From Paraburkholderia youngii (GTDB lineage Bacteria > Pseudomonadota > Gammaproteobacteria > Burkholderiales > Burkholderiaceae): a stretch of 64,000 bases of DNA. The DNA lies in the NCBI RefSeq assembly GCF_013366925.1, contig NZ_JAALDK010000001.1, forward strand, positions 999,089 to 1,063,088, given 5' to 3'. The notes below the pieces were generated by a model, which was not told the DNA's origin, made no database searches, and was given only the letters and a program-made list of their open reading frames with translations. Position numbers and translations under genes: made by a program. Below, in pieces: positions 18,463-26,785 of this stretch (positions within the stretch are counted from its first letter, which is position 1; each line of letters starts with the position of its first letter).

Positions 18463-18713
18463 GCTTTGGCGTTCCCGCAAAAGCTCACCTTGAATTTATT
18501 CAGCTAACCCAGGTAATCTGGTCGGCCGCGCCTTCCAGGCGGTCGATAAATCGTTGCCAAAGTACCTTCACGTCAGAGCATTTCGCTCAATTTACGCAAA
18601 AGTACCGGCCATCGACGATGCCACACCGACGTGCCGCCGCTTATCAACGGTGAGGAAATGCAGGAGCCGGCAAGCAGCGCACGCGCCGTCGCCGTGCTCC
18701 GCGCGAATCGCCG

Positions 18714-19112
18714 TTAGCTCGTTTGCACGGCGCGCAGCAAACGCGATACCTCGCCGTGGTAATGCAGGATCGCCGGATCGGCCTGCAACAGCGGCAGATA
18801 ACGCGGCAGGAAGTGGTTGTTCGGTTGCTCGGGCGAGAACAGTCCGATCACGGCCTCGGCCGTCGCGAGACGGTCGCCGGCCTCGGCCTCCGCGTCGTCG
18901 AGAGTCTCATCGACGCTCGCGATCACCGTTGAAAGCGGTGTCAGCCAGCGAAACCCCGAACCGTTGATCAGCACCTGCAGGAATGCCGCCGGCGTCACCG
19001 GGCCGAACTCCTTTTCGTATACGGCGCGTTCGTGATCGAGAATCGCCTTGTGCAGCGCAAGCAATGGTCGGCGAACATCCGTGAGGAATTGAATGCATTG
19101 CGGGTCGTTCAT
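18714..19112 (-). CDS. Conserved hypothetical protein
   Basis: 132 residues from MNDPQCIQFLTDVRRPLLAL, chosen because GGAG lies eight bases upstream; the longer open frame adds an implausible N-terminus. Predicted mainly helical and cytosolic, with LLALHKAILDHERAVYEKEF and an acidic segment DETLDDAEAEAGD. I do not recognise the family. It is divergent from the molybdenum hydroxylase genes across 350 bases. Confidence 0.65.
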   Translation of the reverse strand: MNDPQCIQFLTDVRRPLLALHKAILDHERAVYEKEFGPVTPAAFLQVLINGSGFRWLTPLSTVIASVDETLDDAEAEAGDRLATAEAVIGLFSPEQPNNHFLPRYLPLLQADPAILHYHGEVSRLLRAVQTS

Positions 19113-19462
19113 CGGCGGCTCCAGCGGCTGAGGTGACACGACGGAATCGCGCGTCGCAACACCACTCAATGCGATGCAGCGGGTCGCGAGACGGATCGAT
19201 CCATCGATGGTAACGCATCGCCCCAGCCGGCACATGCGATCCACCCCGCATAGCATGCGATGTGCCGCCTGGCACCGCCAAAGCGTAGTTCTTTCGACAC
19301 GACTACAATCGGCCGGTTTTCTGTCGACACCCGCTCGATCACAGGCCGCTTTTCATCGCGGATTAGCGCGACATGCCGAACAAAACGGCGCATGTTCGCG
19401 CTCTGGTGCGGTGTCGCGATCTAAACCGCGTGACCACGACAACATCCCCACCGGAGCCGCTC
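19113..19462. other. Divergent intergenic region upstream of the Mo-hydroxylase genes
   Basis: 350 bases; no gene with a ribosome site is visible. It should contain promoters for both flanking genes; no clear operator was found. Confidence 0.4.
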
Positions 19463-19918
19463 ATGACAACGCTCAATATCAACGGCGAAACGCATACCGT
19501 CGATGCCCCGCCCGACATGCCCCTGCTGTGGGTGCTGCGCGATCTCGTCGGGCTGACCGGCACCAAGTTCGGCTGCGGCATCGCGCAATGCGGCGCGTGC
19601 ACCGTGCATCTCGATGGCGTCGCGGTGCGTTCGTGCGTGTTCCCGGCGGCGGCGGTCGGCGACCGCAAGGTCGTCACGATCGAAGCGGTCGGCGCCACGC
19701 CCACGGGCCAGAAAGTGCAGCAGGCCTGGCGTGAACTCGACGTGGTGCAGTGCGGCTACTGTCAGTCCGGGCAGGTGATGTCGGCGGCGTCGCTGCTCGC
19801 GCGCAATCCCAATCCGAGCGACGCCGACATCGACGCCGCGATGGCGGGCAACATCTGCCGCTGCGGCACCTATCACCGCGTGCGCGCGGCGATCAAGCAA
19901 GCTGCGAAGGGGGCCTGA
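19463..19918 (+). CDS. (2Fe-2S) subunit of a xanthine-oxidase-family dehydrogenase (IorA-like)
   Basis: 151 residues. The N-terminal plant-type ferredoxin cluster is seen as [18 protein letters not shown] with a fourth Cys in VRSCVFP, and the second cluster as CGYCQSGQ plus [11 protein letters not shown]. It passes electrons from the molybdenum site of the next gene's product to an acceptor. ATG at 19463 has CCGGAG upstream. One base separates its stop from the next start. Relatives are called isoquinoline 1-oxidoreductase alpha or aldehyde dehydrogenase small subunit. Confidence 0.92.
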   Translation: MTTLNINGETHTVDAPPDMPLLWVLRDLVGLTGTKFGCGIAQCGACTVHLDGVAVRSCVFPAAAVGDRKVVTIEAVGATPTGQKVQQAWRELDVVQCGYCQSGQVMSAASLLARNPNPSDADIDAAMAGNICRCGTYHRVRAAIKQAAKGA

Positions 19919-19919
19919 C

Positions 19920-22172
19920 ATGTCCCAGGGATTGCTCGATGCGCAGAATGGCGCGCAGCCGACCGACACCAACACGCGGCATGCACACGGCATCTCGCGG
20001 CGCACGTTCCTCAAATTCGGCGCGACGGTCGGCGCGGCGGCTGGCGGCGGTCTGCTGCTCGGCTTCAGCATGCCGGCCGCGAGCCAGGATCAGAAGTCGG
20101 GCAAGAGCGTGATCGGCGGCGATGCGAACGAGGCGCCGCAAAGCGGCGTGTTCGCGCCGAACGCGTTCATCCAGATCGACACCGCCGGCAAGGTCTCGCT
20201 CGTGATACCGAAGGTCGAGATGGGTCAGGGCGTCTATACGTCGATTCCGATGCTGATCGCCGAAGAACTCGAAGTCCCACTCGACTCGGTCACCCTCGAT
20301 CACGCGCCGCCCAACGAAAAGCTCTTCATGGACCCGCTGCTCGGCGGGCAGTTGACCGGCGGCTCGACGTCGATCCGCTTCGCGTGGGAGCCGATGCGCC
20401 GCGCCGGCGCGACTGCGCGCGCGATGCTGATCAACGCGGCCGCGCAGCAGTGGCAGGTCGATCCGGCCAGTTGCCATGCGCAAGGCGGGCAGGTGATCCA
20501 CGCGGCCAGCAATCGCAGCGCGAGCTATGGTCAGCTCGCGCAGGCGGCGTCGGCGCTTCCCGCGCCGCAGAACGTGGCGTTGAAAGACCCGAAGGATTTC
20601 AAGCTGATCGGCACGCCGGCGAAGCGTCTCGATTCGCCGGAGAAAGTCGACGGCACCGCGCAGTTCGGCCTCGACGTGCGCTTGCCCGGCATGGTCTACG
20701 CGGCGATCGCGAACTGCCCGGTGTTCGGCGGCACGCTCGCGAGCGTCGACGCTGCGCATGCGAAGCAGATTCCCGGCATGCGCGAAGTCATCAAGCTCGA
20801 CAACGCGGTCGCGGTGATCGGTGACCATACCTGGGCCGCGAAGCGCGGTTTGCAGGCGCTCGATATCAAGTGGAACGAAGGCGCGGGCGCACAGGTCTCG
20901 ATGAAGCGCATCGTCGACGATCTCGCGGCGGCCTCGCAACACGGCGGCGCGGTGGCACGCAAGGACGGCGACGTCGGCCGCGCGTTCGGCGATGCGAAGT
21001 CGCGAGTCGACGCGGTCTACCAGCAGCCGTTCCTCGCGCACGCGACGATGGAGCCGGTCAACGCCACGGTCCACGTGCGCGGCGACGCGTGCGAAATCTG
21101 GCTCGGCTCGCAGGTGCCGACGCGCGTCGTCGATGCGGCGGCCGCGGTCACGGGCTTGCCTGCCGACAAGATCATCGTGCACAACCATCTGCTAGGCGGC
21201 GGCTTCGGGCGGCGGCTCGAAACCGACATGGTCACGCAGGCCGTGAAGGTGGGCAAGCAGGTGTCGACGCCGGTCAAGGTGCTGTGGACGCGCGAGGAAG
21301 ACATCCAGCACGACATGTACCGGCCGTACTACTACGACACGATCTCGGCCGGGCTGGACGCGGATGGCAAACCGATCGCGTGGCAGCATCGCATTGCCGG
21401 TTCGTCGATCATGGCGCGCTTTGCGCCACCCGCGTTCAAGAACGGGCTCGACCCCGACGCGGTGGAAGTCGCCGCCGATCTGCCGTACGACCTGCCGAAC
21501 CAGCTGGTCGACTACGTGCGCGTGGAACCGCACGCGGTGCCCACCGCGTTCTGGCGCGGCGTCGGGCCGACGCGCGGCACGTTCGTCGTCGAGAGCTTCA
21601 TCGACGAGCTCGCCGCGCACGCGAAGATCGATCCGGTGCAGTACCGGCGCAATCTGCTCGGCAAATCGCCGCGCGCGCTGAACGTGCTGAACGTGGCCGC
21701 GCAGGCCGGCAACTGGGGCAGCGCGCTGCCGAAGGGGCAAGGGCGCGGCATCTCGGTGATGCACGCGTTCGGCAGCTTCTTCGCGATCGTCGTCGAGGTC
21801 GCGGTCGAGCAGGGCGAGGTGACGGTCAAGCGCGTGAACTGCGCGGTCGATTGCGGGATGTACGTGAATCCGAACACGATCGAGGCGCAGGTGCAGGGCG
21901 GCATCATCTTCGGCATCACGGCGGCGCTGTACAGCGAGATCACGATCAAGGACGGCCGCGTCGAGCAGAACAACTTCACCGACTACCGGATTTTGCGCAT
22001 CAACGAGACGCCGCCGATCGACGTGCATCTCGTGAAGAGCGGCGAGGCGCCCGGCGGCATCGGCGAACCCGGCACCGCGGCGCTCGCGCCCGCGCTGACC
22101 AATGCGATCTATGCGGCCACCGGCACGCGGCTGCGGCAGTTGCCGGTTGGCCGTCAACTGCACAGCGCGTAA
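19920..22172 (+). CDS. Molybdopterin-binding subunit of periplasmic aldehyde/xanthine-type dehydrogenase (IorB-like)
   Basis: 750 residues. A twin-arginine signal (SRRTFLKFGATVGAAAGGG) shows export as a folded complex, presumably carrying the small iron-sulfur subunit along. Molybdenum-cofactor motifs include GQGVYTSIPMLIAEEL, GGGFGRRLETD, TRGTFVVESFIDELA and the C-terminal GGIGEPGTAALAPAL with the catalytic Glu. Substrates of relatives are aldehydes or N-heterocycles. No FAD subunit gene is present; the adjacent cytochrome c is the expected electron acceptor. Confidence 0.92.
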   Translation: MSQGLLDAQNGAQPTDTNTRHAHGISRRTFLKFGATVGAAAGGGLLLGFSMPAASQDQKSGKSVIGGDANEAPQSGVFAPNAFIQIDTAGKVSLVIPKVEMGQGVYTSIPMLIAEELEVPLDSVTLDHAPPNEKLFMDPLLGGQLTGGSTSIRFAWEPMRRAGATARAMLINAAAQQWQVDPASCHAQGGQVIHAASNRSASYGQLAQAASALPAPQNVALKDPKDFKLIGTPAKRLDSPEKVDGTAQFGLDVRLPGMVYAAIANCPVFGGTLASVDAAHAKQIPGMREVIKLDNAVAVIGDHTWAAKRGLQALDIKWNEGAGAQVSMKRIVDDLAAASQHGGAVARKDGDVGRAFGDAKSRVDAVYQQPFLAHATMEPVNATVHVRGDACEIWLGSQVPTRVVDAAAAVTGLPADKIIVHNHLLGGGFGRRLETDMVTQAVKVGKQVSTPVKVLWTREEDIQHDMYRPYYYDTISAGLDADGKPIAWQHRIAGSSIMARFAPPAFKNGLDPDAVEVAADLPYDLPNQLVDYVRVEPHAVPTAFWRGVGPTRGTFVVESFIDELAAHAKIDPVQYRRNLLGKSPRALNVLNVAAQAGNWGSALPKGQGRGISVMHAFGSFFAIVVEVAVEQGEVTVKRVNCAVDCGMYVNPNTIEAQVQGGIIFGITAALYSEITIKDGRVEQNNFTDYRILRINETPPIDVHLVKSGEAPGGIGEPGTAALAPALTNAIYAATGTRLRQLPVGRQLHSA

Positions 22173-22189
22173 CGCGCAAGGAGCCCGAC

Positions 22190-23494
22190 ATGAAAAACAT
22201 GCTGAAGGGTCTTGGCGCGGCGCTGTGCGTCGCCTTGCCGTTGCTCGCGCAAGCGCCTGCTGATGCCGCGACTCCGGCGGGTGCCGGCGCAGCCGATCAA
22301 GCGCTCGTGCAACGCGGCGCCTATCTCGCTCAACTCGGCGATTGCGCGGCTTGCCACACCGCGCCGAAAGGCAAGCCGTTCGCTGGCGGTCTGCCGATGA
22401 ACACGCCGATGGGCCGCATCTACGTGACCAACATCACGCCCGATGCGCAGACCGGCATCGGCGGCTACACGGAAGCGGACTTCGCGCGAGCGCTGCGCGA
22501 GGGGGTCGCGAAAGACGGGCACAACCTGTATCCGGCGATGCCGTACCCGTCCTACGCGAAGGTCAACGATGACGACGTGAAGGCGCTGTACGCGTTCTTC
22601 ATGCACGGCGTCGCACCGGTGCAGCAGGCGAATCGCGAGTCCGACATCAAGTGGCCGCTGAACATGCGCTGGCCGCTGATGTTCTGGAACATGGCGTTTT
22701 TGCAGAAGGGCGCGTATCGCGACAAGCCGGGCAAGGACGTCGCGTGGAATCGGGGCGCGTATCTGGTGCAAGGGCTCGGACATTGCGGGTCGTGTCACAC
22801 GCCGCGCGGCGTTGCGTTCCAGGAAAGCGCGCTCGACGAAAGCGGCAGCGCGTTCCTGAGCGGCGCGCTGCTCGACGGCTGGTTCGCGTCGAACCTGACC
22901 GGCGAGCACAACAGCGGGCTCGGCCGCTGGAGCGACGAGGATCTGCGCACGTTCCTGAAGACCGGCGCGAATCGCCATGCGTCGGCGTTCGGCGCGATGA
23001 CGAGCGTGATCAACAACAGCACGCAAGCGCTGAGCGATCAGGACGTCGCGGCGGTGTCGGCGTATCTGAAGTCGTTGCCGCCGGTCGGCGGCAACGGCGC
23101 GGCGGCCTATACGTACGATCCGCAGGCGACGAAAGTGTCGCTCGATCGCCCCGCGAACGATGCCGGCGCGCGCGTCTATACCGCGTATTGCATGCATTGC
23201 CACGGTGTCGACGGACGCGGCTTCGCGCCGATGCTCGCGCCGCTTGCCGGCAATCCGAACGTGCTCGCGAAGGACGCATCGTCGCTGATCAACGTGACGC
23301 TGAACGGCACCGGCGATCTCGTGATCAACGGCGTGCCGTCGCCGTTCCCGATGCCCGGCTTCGCGGCGGTGCTCGACGATAAGCAGATCGCCGACGTGCT
23401 GAGCTTCGTGCGCGCGGGCTGGAACAACGGCGCGCCGGCGGTTGGGGCGGCGGAGGTGGCGAAGTTGCGGCAATCGACGCAGGCGGGGCGGTGA
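22190..23494 (+). CDS. Triheme cytochrome c subunit (alcohol/aldehyde dehydrogenase type)
   Basis: 434 residues with a Sec signal (KNMLKGLGAALCVALPLLAQ, cleavage near ADA). Three heme c sites are visible: GDCAACHTAPKG, GHCGSCHTPRG and AYCMHCHGVDG. It is homologous to the AdhB-type membrane-associated cytochrome that passes electrons to ubiquinol or terminal oxidase. Position 17 bases after the molybdenum subunit, with AAGGAG at its start, makes it the third component of the complex. A bidirectional terminator follows. Confidence 0.93.
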   Translation: MKNMLKGLGAALCVALPLLAQAPADAATPAGAGAADQALVQRGAYLAQLGDCAACHTAPKGKPFAGGLPMNTPMGRIYVTNITPDAQTGIGGYTEADFARALREGVAKDGHNLYPAMPYPSYAKVNDDDVKALYAFFMHGVAPVQQANRESDIKWPLNMRWPLMFWNMAFLQKGAYRDKPGKDVAWNRGAYLVQGLGHCGSCHTPRGVAFQESALDESGSAFLSGALLDGWFASNLTGEHNSGLGRWSDEDLRTFLKTGANRHASAFGAMTSVINNSTQALSDQDVAAVSAYLKSLPPVGGNGAAAYTYDPQATKVSLDRPANDAGARVYTAYCMHCHGVDGRGFAPMLAPLAGNPNVLAKDASSLINVTLNGTGDLVINGVPSPFPMPGFAAVLDDKQIADVLSFVRAGWNNGAPAVGAAEVAKLRQSTQAGR

Positions 23495-23519
23495 TCGAGA
23501 GGTGAGTGCTGCGGAACGC

Positions 23520-23558
23520 AAAAGCGGCAACCCATGCGGCGCGGGGTTGCCGCTTTTT
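23520..23558. terminator. Bidirectional rho-independent terminator
   Basis: Stem AAAAGCGGCAACCC (23520-23533) pairs with GGGTTGCCGCTTTT (23544-23557). The A-run and T-run on either side serve both the cytochrome gene (plus) and the convergent SDR gene (minus). Confidence 0.85.
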
Positions 23559-23580
23559 GGGCAAGAGCGCTTCCGCGCGA

Positions 23581-24285
23581 TCAGCGTGGCGTCGAGTCGT
23601 TCAGATAGATGCCTACCGACAGTCCAGCCTTCACCTGCCGCGTGAATTCGTCGGTGGACACTTCCTCCGAGCCTGCCTCGATAGCCTCATACGCCTGGCG
23701 CACGACGTCGGCCGGCGTTGCCTTCGGAACTTCCAGGTCGCGCACCAGATCCGTATCGATAAAGCCAGCATGCAGCCCGATGACCTGCGTGCGTTGCTCG
23801 CGCAGCGATTGGCGCAGGCCGTTGGTCAGAGCCCACGCGGCCGACTTCGAAACGCCGTAGGCAGACAGAATCGGCCGGTTCACCCAGCTCGCGACCGACA
23901 GCACGTTCAGGATCGCGCCGCCGCCGTTCACGGCGAGGTTCCCCGCGAACGCACGTGACATCGCCAACATGCCAAAGACATTGGTTTCGAAGTGATCGCG
24001 CAACGCGTCGAGCGCGCCGTCGTCCGTCAGGCTGCCGAGTCGCGCGATGCCCGCGTTGTTGATGAGCAGCGTGACGTCGCGAGCCGCATCGGCAGCCGCG
24101 GCCACGGCCGCCGGATCGGTCACGTCGAGCTTGACGGGGACGACTCCAGGCAAGGTCACGCTGGCTGGATCGCGGGCGCCCGCATAGACCTTCCGCGCCC
24201 CTCGTTGGAGCGCCTGTTTCGCGAACTCGAGGCCAAGCCCGCGGTTCGCGCCCGTCACGAAAACGACAGCATCTTCGATCTTCAT
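23581..24285 (-). CDS. Short-chain dehydrogenase/reductase
   Basis: 234 residues. The NADP-binding TGANRGLG near the N-terminus, the NNAG motif (LLINNAGIAR) and the catalytic Ser...YGVSK (SVASWVNRPILSAYGVSK) are present. Start MKIEDAVVF has GGAAGG upstream; the longer frame adds 26 doubtful residues. It is divergent from the ohr genes, whose upstream region holds OhrR-like operator palindromes, so it may be peroxide-inducible too. Substrate unknown. Confidence 0.88.
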   Translation of the reverse strand: MKIEDAVVFVTGANRGLGLEFAKQALQRGARKVYAGARDPASVTLPGVVPVKLDVTDPAAVAAAADAARDVTLLINNAGIARLGSLTDDGALDALRDHFETNVFGMLAMSRAFAGNLAVNGGGAILNVLSVASWVNRPILSAYGVSKSAAWALTNGLRQSLREQRTQVIGLHAGFIDTDLVRDLEVPKATPADVVRQAYEAIEAGSEEVSTDEFTRQVKAGLSVGIYLNDSTPR

Positions 24286-24562
24286 AGTCCTTCCTTTCAC
24301 GTGGTGAGTCACATGCACGCCAGCTCGCGGTACGCGTGAGATGTGGTGGAAACGAGGCTGCATTCGCTAACCGAGCCGTTGCGCCGCGCCTTTCCCGCGC
24401 AGCAGCCAATCGCGTCGCGCAGCCAGCGCCGGATGGCTTATGTCGGACGATTCGTGAGCTCTCACGCGTCGCATATGACAATGGGCGCAGCATATAACTA
24501 TGATATTCATACCGTCAAGTGCGGCGAGGCTCTGGGTGAACATTCGTTTTCGCTATTGATTG

Positions 24563-24574
24563 ATCGCATGCGAT
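24563..24574. promoter_or_regulatory. Candidate OhrR operator 1
   Basis: Perfect palindrome ATCGCATGCGAT in the SDR/ohr divergent region. It differs by one or two bases from the two other copies in this locus. Confidence 0.5.
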
Positions 24575-24634
24575 TAAATCTTTTGCGATTGACAACGGGC
24601 GCGTCTTTGTCCATTATTCGACGCAAGCGATTAC

Positions 24635-24646
24635 ATCGCATACGAT
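24635..24646. promoter_or_regulatory. Candidate OhrR operator 2
   Basis: ATCGCATACGAT, 38 bases before the first ohr start and probably overlapping its promoter. It is the exact reverse complement of the site in front of ohrR. Confidence 0.55.
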
Positions 24647-24684
24647 CTAAGCCGCTTAACCCCTTATTCACACAGGAACCCATC

Positions 24685-25131
24685 ATGACCCGGATCGATC
24701 AAGTCCTCTTTTCAGGCAACTCCCACGCCACGGTCAATCACGACCCTGAGCTCCAGCGCGGTGAGCACGGCGTGCTCGACCTCAAGCTCTCGGCGCTCAA
24801 CGGTGAAAGCCGCGATTTCATTGCCACCGAGCTGCACCCGCGAGCCGAGCAGATGTTTGCCGGGGCATGGTCAGCCTGTTACATCAGCGCCTTCGAAATT
24901 GCGGCCTCGCTGAGGAAGGTCACGCTGCCGTCGGACTATTCGGTGGACATCAAGGTCAGTATCGGCACGGTCGGCAACGGGTTCTGTCTCGGCGCGCAGT
25001 TCACCATCCGTGCGCCGGGTCTGGCAGCGGAAGTCGTCGAGGCGATCGCGAACCGCGCCCACCAGATCTGCCCGTACTCGAAGGCCGTGCACGGCAACAT
25101 CGAGGTCAGCCTGAACGTCGTGACAGCGTGA
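24685..25131 (+). CDS. ohr: Ohr/OsmC-family organic hydroperoxide reductase, copy 1
   Basis: 148 residues, cytosolic. The two catalytic Cys are in GAWSACY and HQICPYSKA, and the ligand Arg/Glu region is HPRAEQMFAG. Ohr enzymes reduce organic and fatty-acid hydroperoxides with lipoyl-protein as reductant. It shares GNSHATVN at the N-terminus and GNIEVS..IVTA-like ends with the next gene, so the two arose by tandem duplication. CAGGAA precedes the ATG. Confidence 0.88.
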   Translation: MTRIDQVLFSGNSHATVNHDPELQRGEHGVLDLKLSALNGESRDFIATELHPRAEQMFAGAWSACYISAFEIAASLRKVTLPSDYSVDIKVSIGTVGNGFCLGAQFTIRAPGLAAEVVEAIANRAHQICPYSKAVHGNIEVSLNVVTA

Positions 25132-25173
25132 CTTATCTGTCGCACACGATTGAATCGCACGGGAATCAAATCG

Positions 25174-25206
25174 GCTTGACACCCGCTTGACACCCGCTTG
25201 ATACCC
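25174..25206 (+). repeat. Three tandem 11-bp repeats upstream of second ohr gene
   Basis: GCTTGACACCC at 25174-25184 and 25185-25195, then GCTTGATACCC at 25196-25206. The period equals about one helical turn and each unit holds TTGACA or TTGATA, a -35-like hexamer. They end 33 bases before the ATG. Confidence 0.8.
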
Positions 25207-25239
25207 CGTTTGTTACCACCATACACACAGGAATCCATC

Positions 25240-25686
25240 ATGGAAAAGATCGAAAAAGTCCTCACTGCAGGCAACTCCCACGCCACGGTCAATCGCGACC
25301 CCGCTGCACAGCGCGGCGAGTACGGCGTCTATGACTTGAAGCTAACCGCGCCTGGCGTCGAGTCGCTCGACTATATCGGCACCGAACCGCACCCGCGAGC
25401 CGAGCAGCTGTTTGCCGGCGCCTGGTCGGCCTGCTACACCACCGTGTTCGGCATGGCGGCCCAACTGAACAAGGTCACGCTGCCGCCCGACTATTCCGTG
25501 GACATCCGGGTGAACATCGGGCAGACCGGGGCCGCGTGGTTCCTCGGCGCCGAGTTCGACATCCGCGTGCCCGGTGTGGACAAGGAAGTCGTCGAGAAAA
25601 TTGCGCACCTGGCTCATCAGATCTGCCCGTACTCGAAGTCGGTGCGCGGCAACATCGAGGTCAGCACCAACATCGTCACGGCGTAA
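25240..25686 (+). CDS. ohr: Ohr/OsmC-family organic hydroperoxide reductase, copy 2
   Basis: 148 residues with the same length and motifs as copy 1: HPRAEQLFAGAWSACYTTVF and HQICPYSKSVRGNIEVS. Divergence is concentrated in the middle (VESLDYIG, QTGAAWFLGAEFD), so substrate preference may differ. ATG at 25240 is preceded by CAGGAATCC. Between the two copies there are 108 bases with the tandem 11-mers, so it may have its own promoter. Confidence 0.88.
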   Translation: MEKIEKVLTAGNSHATVNRDPAAQRGEYGVYDLKLTAPGVESLDYIGTEPHPRAEQLFAGAWSACYTTVFGMAAQLNKVTLPPDYSVDIRVNIGQTGAAWFLGAEFDIRVPGVDKEVVEKIAHLAHQICPYSKSVRGNIEVSTNIVTA

Positions 25687-25692
25687 TCCGTC

Positions 25693-25727
25693 AGGGCACG
25701 TGTCTCGGCCCGGGGCAGGTGCCCTTT
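25693..25727 (+). terminator. Possible terminator after the ohr pair
   Basis: AGGGCAC (25693-25699) and GTGCCCT (25719-25725) form a seven-bp stem followed by a short T-run. Weak. Confidence 0.35.
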
Positions 25728-25755
25728 ACTGAACATCTTTGAGGGAATTCCCATC

Positions 25756-26028
25756 ATGAAGACCAAGCTCATCGTTGCACTGCTCGTCGCAGTTTCCGCG
25801 TCCGTCACCGCACCCGCGTTCGCCAGCGGCTATGGACCGGCCCCGTTCTACAAGCCTTCGGTTGGTGCACCGGCATCGCAAAGCGGTCAGAGCCTGCGAA
25901 CCGTCGCCGCCGAGCGCGGCGACGAAGCTACCCCTGAAAAGGCGTACGGCGGAGCGGTTTCGGGACAGTCGCAATCGGGCGGCCATGTCGCCGTGAGGTC
26001 GAGTGACAAACTCTTCGCACACCACTAG
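25756..26028 (+). CDS. Small exported protein (DUF4148-like)
   Basis: 90 residues: a Sec signal peptide (KTKLIVALLVAVSASVTAPA, cleavage after AFA) and a short, Gly/Ser-rich mature part. Burkholderiales genomes have many such small periplasmic proteins, often DUF4148, of unknown role and often stress-induced. It sits between the ohr pair and ohrR. Confidence 0.65.
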   Translation: MKTKLIVALLVAVSASVTAPAFASGYGPAPFYKPSVGAPASQSGQSLRTVAAERGDEATPEKAYGGAVSGQSQSGGHVAVRSSDKLFAHH

Positions 26029-26230
26029 GTCGTCGATCCCACCGTCGCTCGGCCGCCGCGCATCCTCGTTGCTGCTGCGCGCCGGTCACGGCAATCGGAC
26101 GGTCGATGATTTAGCCACTGAGAAAGAAGCAGCGTTCAGAGCGGTTCTACGATGCCGTACTGGGCGCTCTTCGCCGACGGTGGGTTGTCGCCTTCGGGCA
26201 GCGATGCGCCATATGTTGTAGCGCGATATA

Positions 26231-26242
26231 ATCGTATGCGAT
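26231..26242. promoter_or_regulatory. Candidate OhrR operator 3 (autoregulatory)
   Basis: ATCGTATGCGAT, 43 bases upstream of the ohrR start within an AT-rich patch. It is the exact reverse complement of operator 2. Confidence 0.55.
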
Positions 26243-26285
26243 ATATATCTTGCGAAACGTCAGGCTCCAGCCAAGGAGGGTACAC

Positions 26286-26744
26286 ATGAAACCCAAGGAT
26301 CAACTGGCACCCGAAAATCTGATGCTTTCCGATTACCTGTGCTTTGCGGTCTACTCCGCGAACCTGGCTTTTGGCAAGGCATACAAGCCGATACTCGAGG
26401 AACTTGGGCTTACCTACCCGCAATACATCGCGATCATTGCGTTGTGGGAGGAGGACCACCAGACCGTCAGCGGTCTTGGCGCCAAGCTGTTTCTCGAGTC
26501 CAACACGCTTACGCCAATGCTGAAGAAGCTCGAGGCGATGGGCTATCTGGAAAGACAACGCGATCCGGGCGACGAGCGCCAGGTGCGGATCAGTCTCACG
26601 AAGAGCGGCCGGCGGCTACGCGAAAAAGCCCTGAAGATGAACCCCGTCGAGACGGGCCTTGCGTCCGACGAGTTCGCGAAAATTCAGGCATCGGTCGTGA
26701 CGTTGCGGAACAATCTCATCAAGTCAGTCCAGAACGACGAATGA
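26286..26744 (+). CDS. ohrR: MarR-family organic peroxide sensor OhrR
   Basis: 152 residues. The peroxide-sensing Cys is in YLCFAVYSANLAFGKAYKP, in the place of Cys15 of Bacillus OhrR; LGLTYPQYIAIIALWE and the recognition region SNTLTPMLKKLEAMGYLERQ follow. OhrR represses ohr until the Cys is oxidised. Start MKPKDQ has AAGGAGGG upstream; a longer frame adds 12 residues. The shared palindromes upstream of this gene and of the ohr pair support one regulon. Confidence 0.9.
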   Translation: MKPKDQLAPENLMLSDYLCFAVYSANLAFGKAYKPILEELGLTYPQYIAIIALWEEDHQTVSGLGAKLFLESNTLTPMLKKLEAMGYLERQRDPGDERQVRISLTKSGRRLREKALKMNPVETGLASDEFAKIQASVVTLRNNLIKSVQNDE

Positions 26745-26785
26745 ACGCGTAACGGTCGCATAGCAGGGGCGCCTATGTCAGACAT

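Larger units (their letters stand above)
24286..24684. other. SDR-ohr divergent regulatory region
   Basis: A 399-base gap with reduced GC between 24490 and 24670. It contains two operator-like palindromes but no gene I can support. Confidence 0.5.

Noticed and set aside
20870..22189. Long N-terminal extension of the cytochrome c gene
   Set aside because: It is a shadow frame within the molybdenum subunit gene; a signal peptide starts at 22190.
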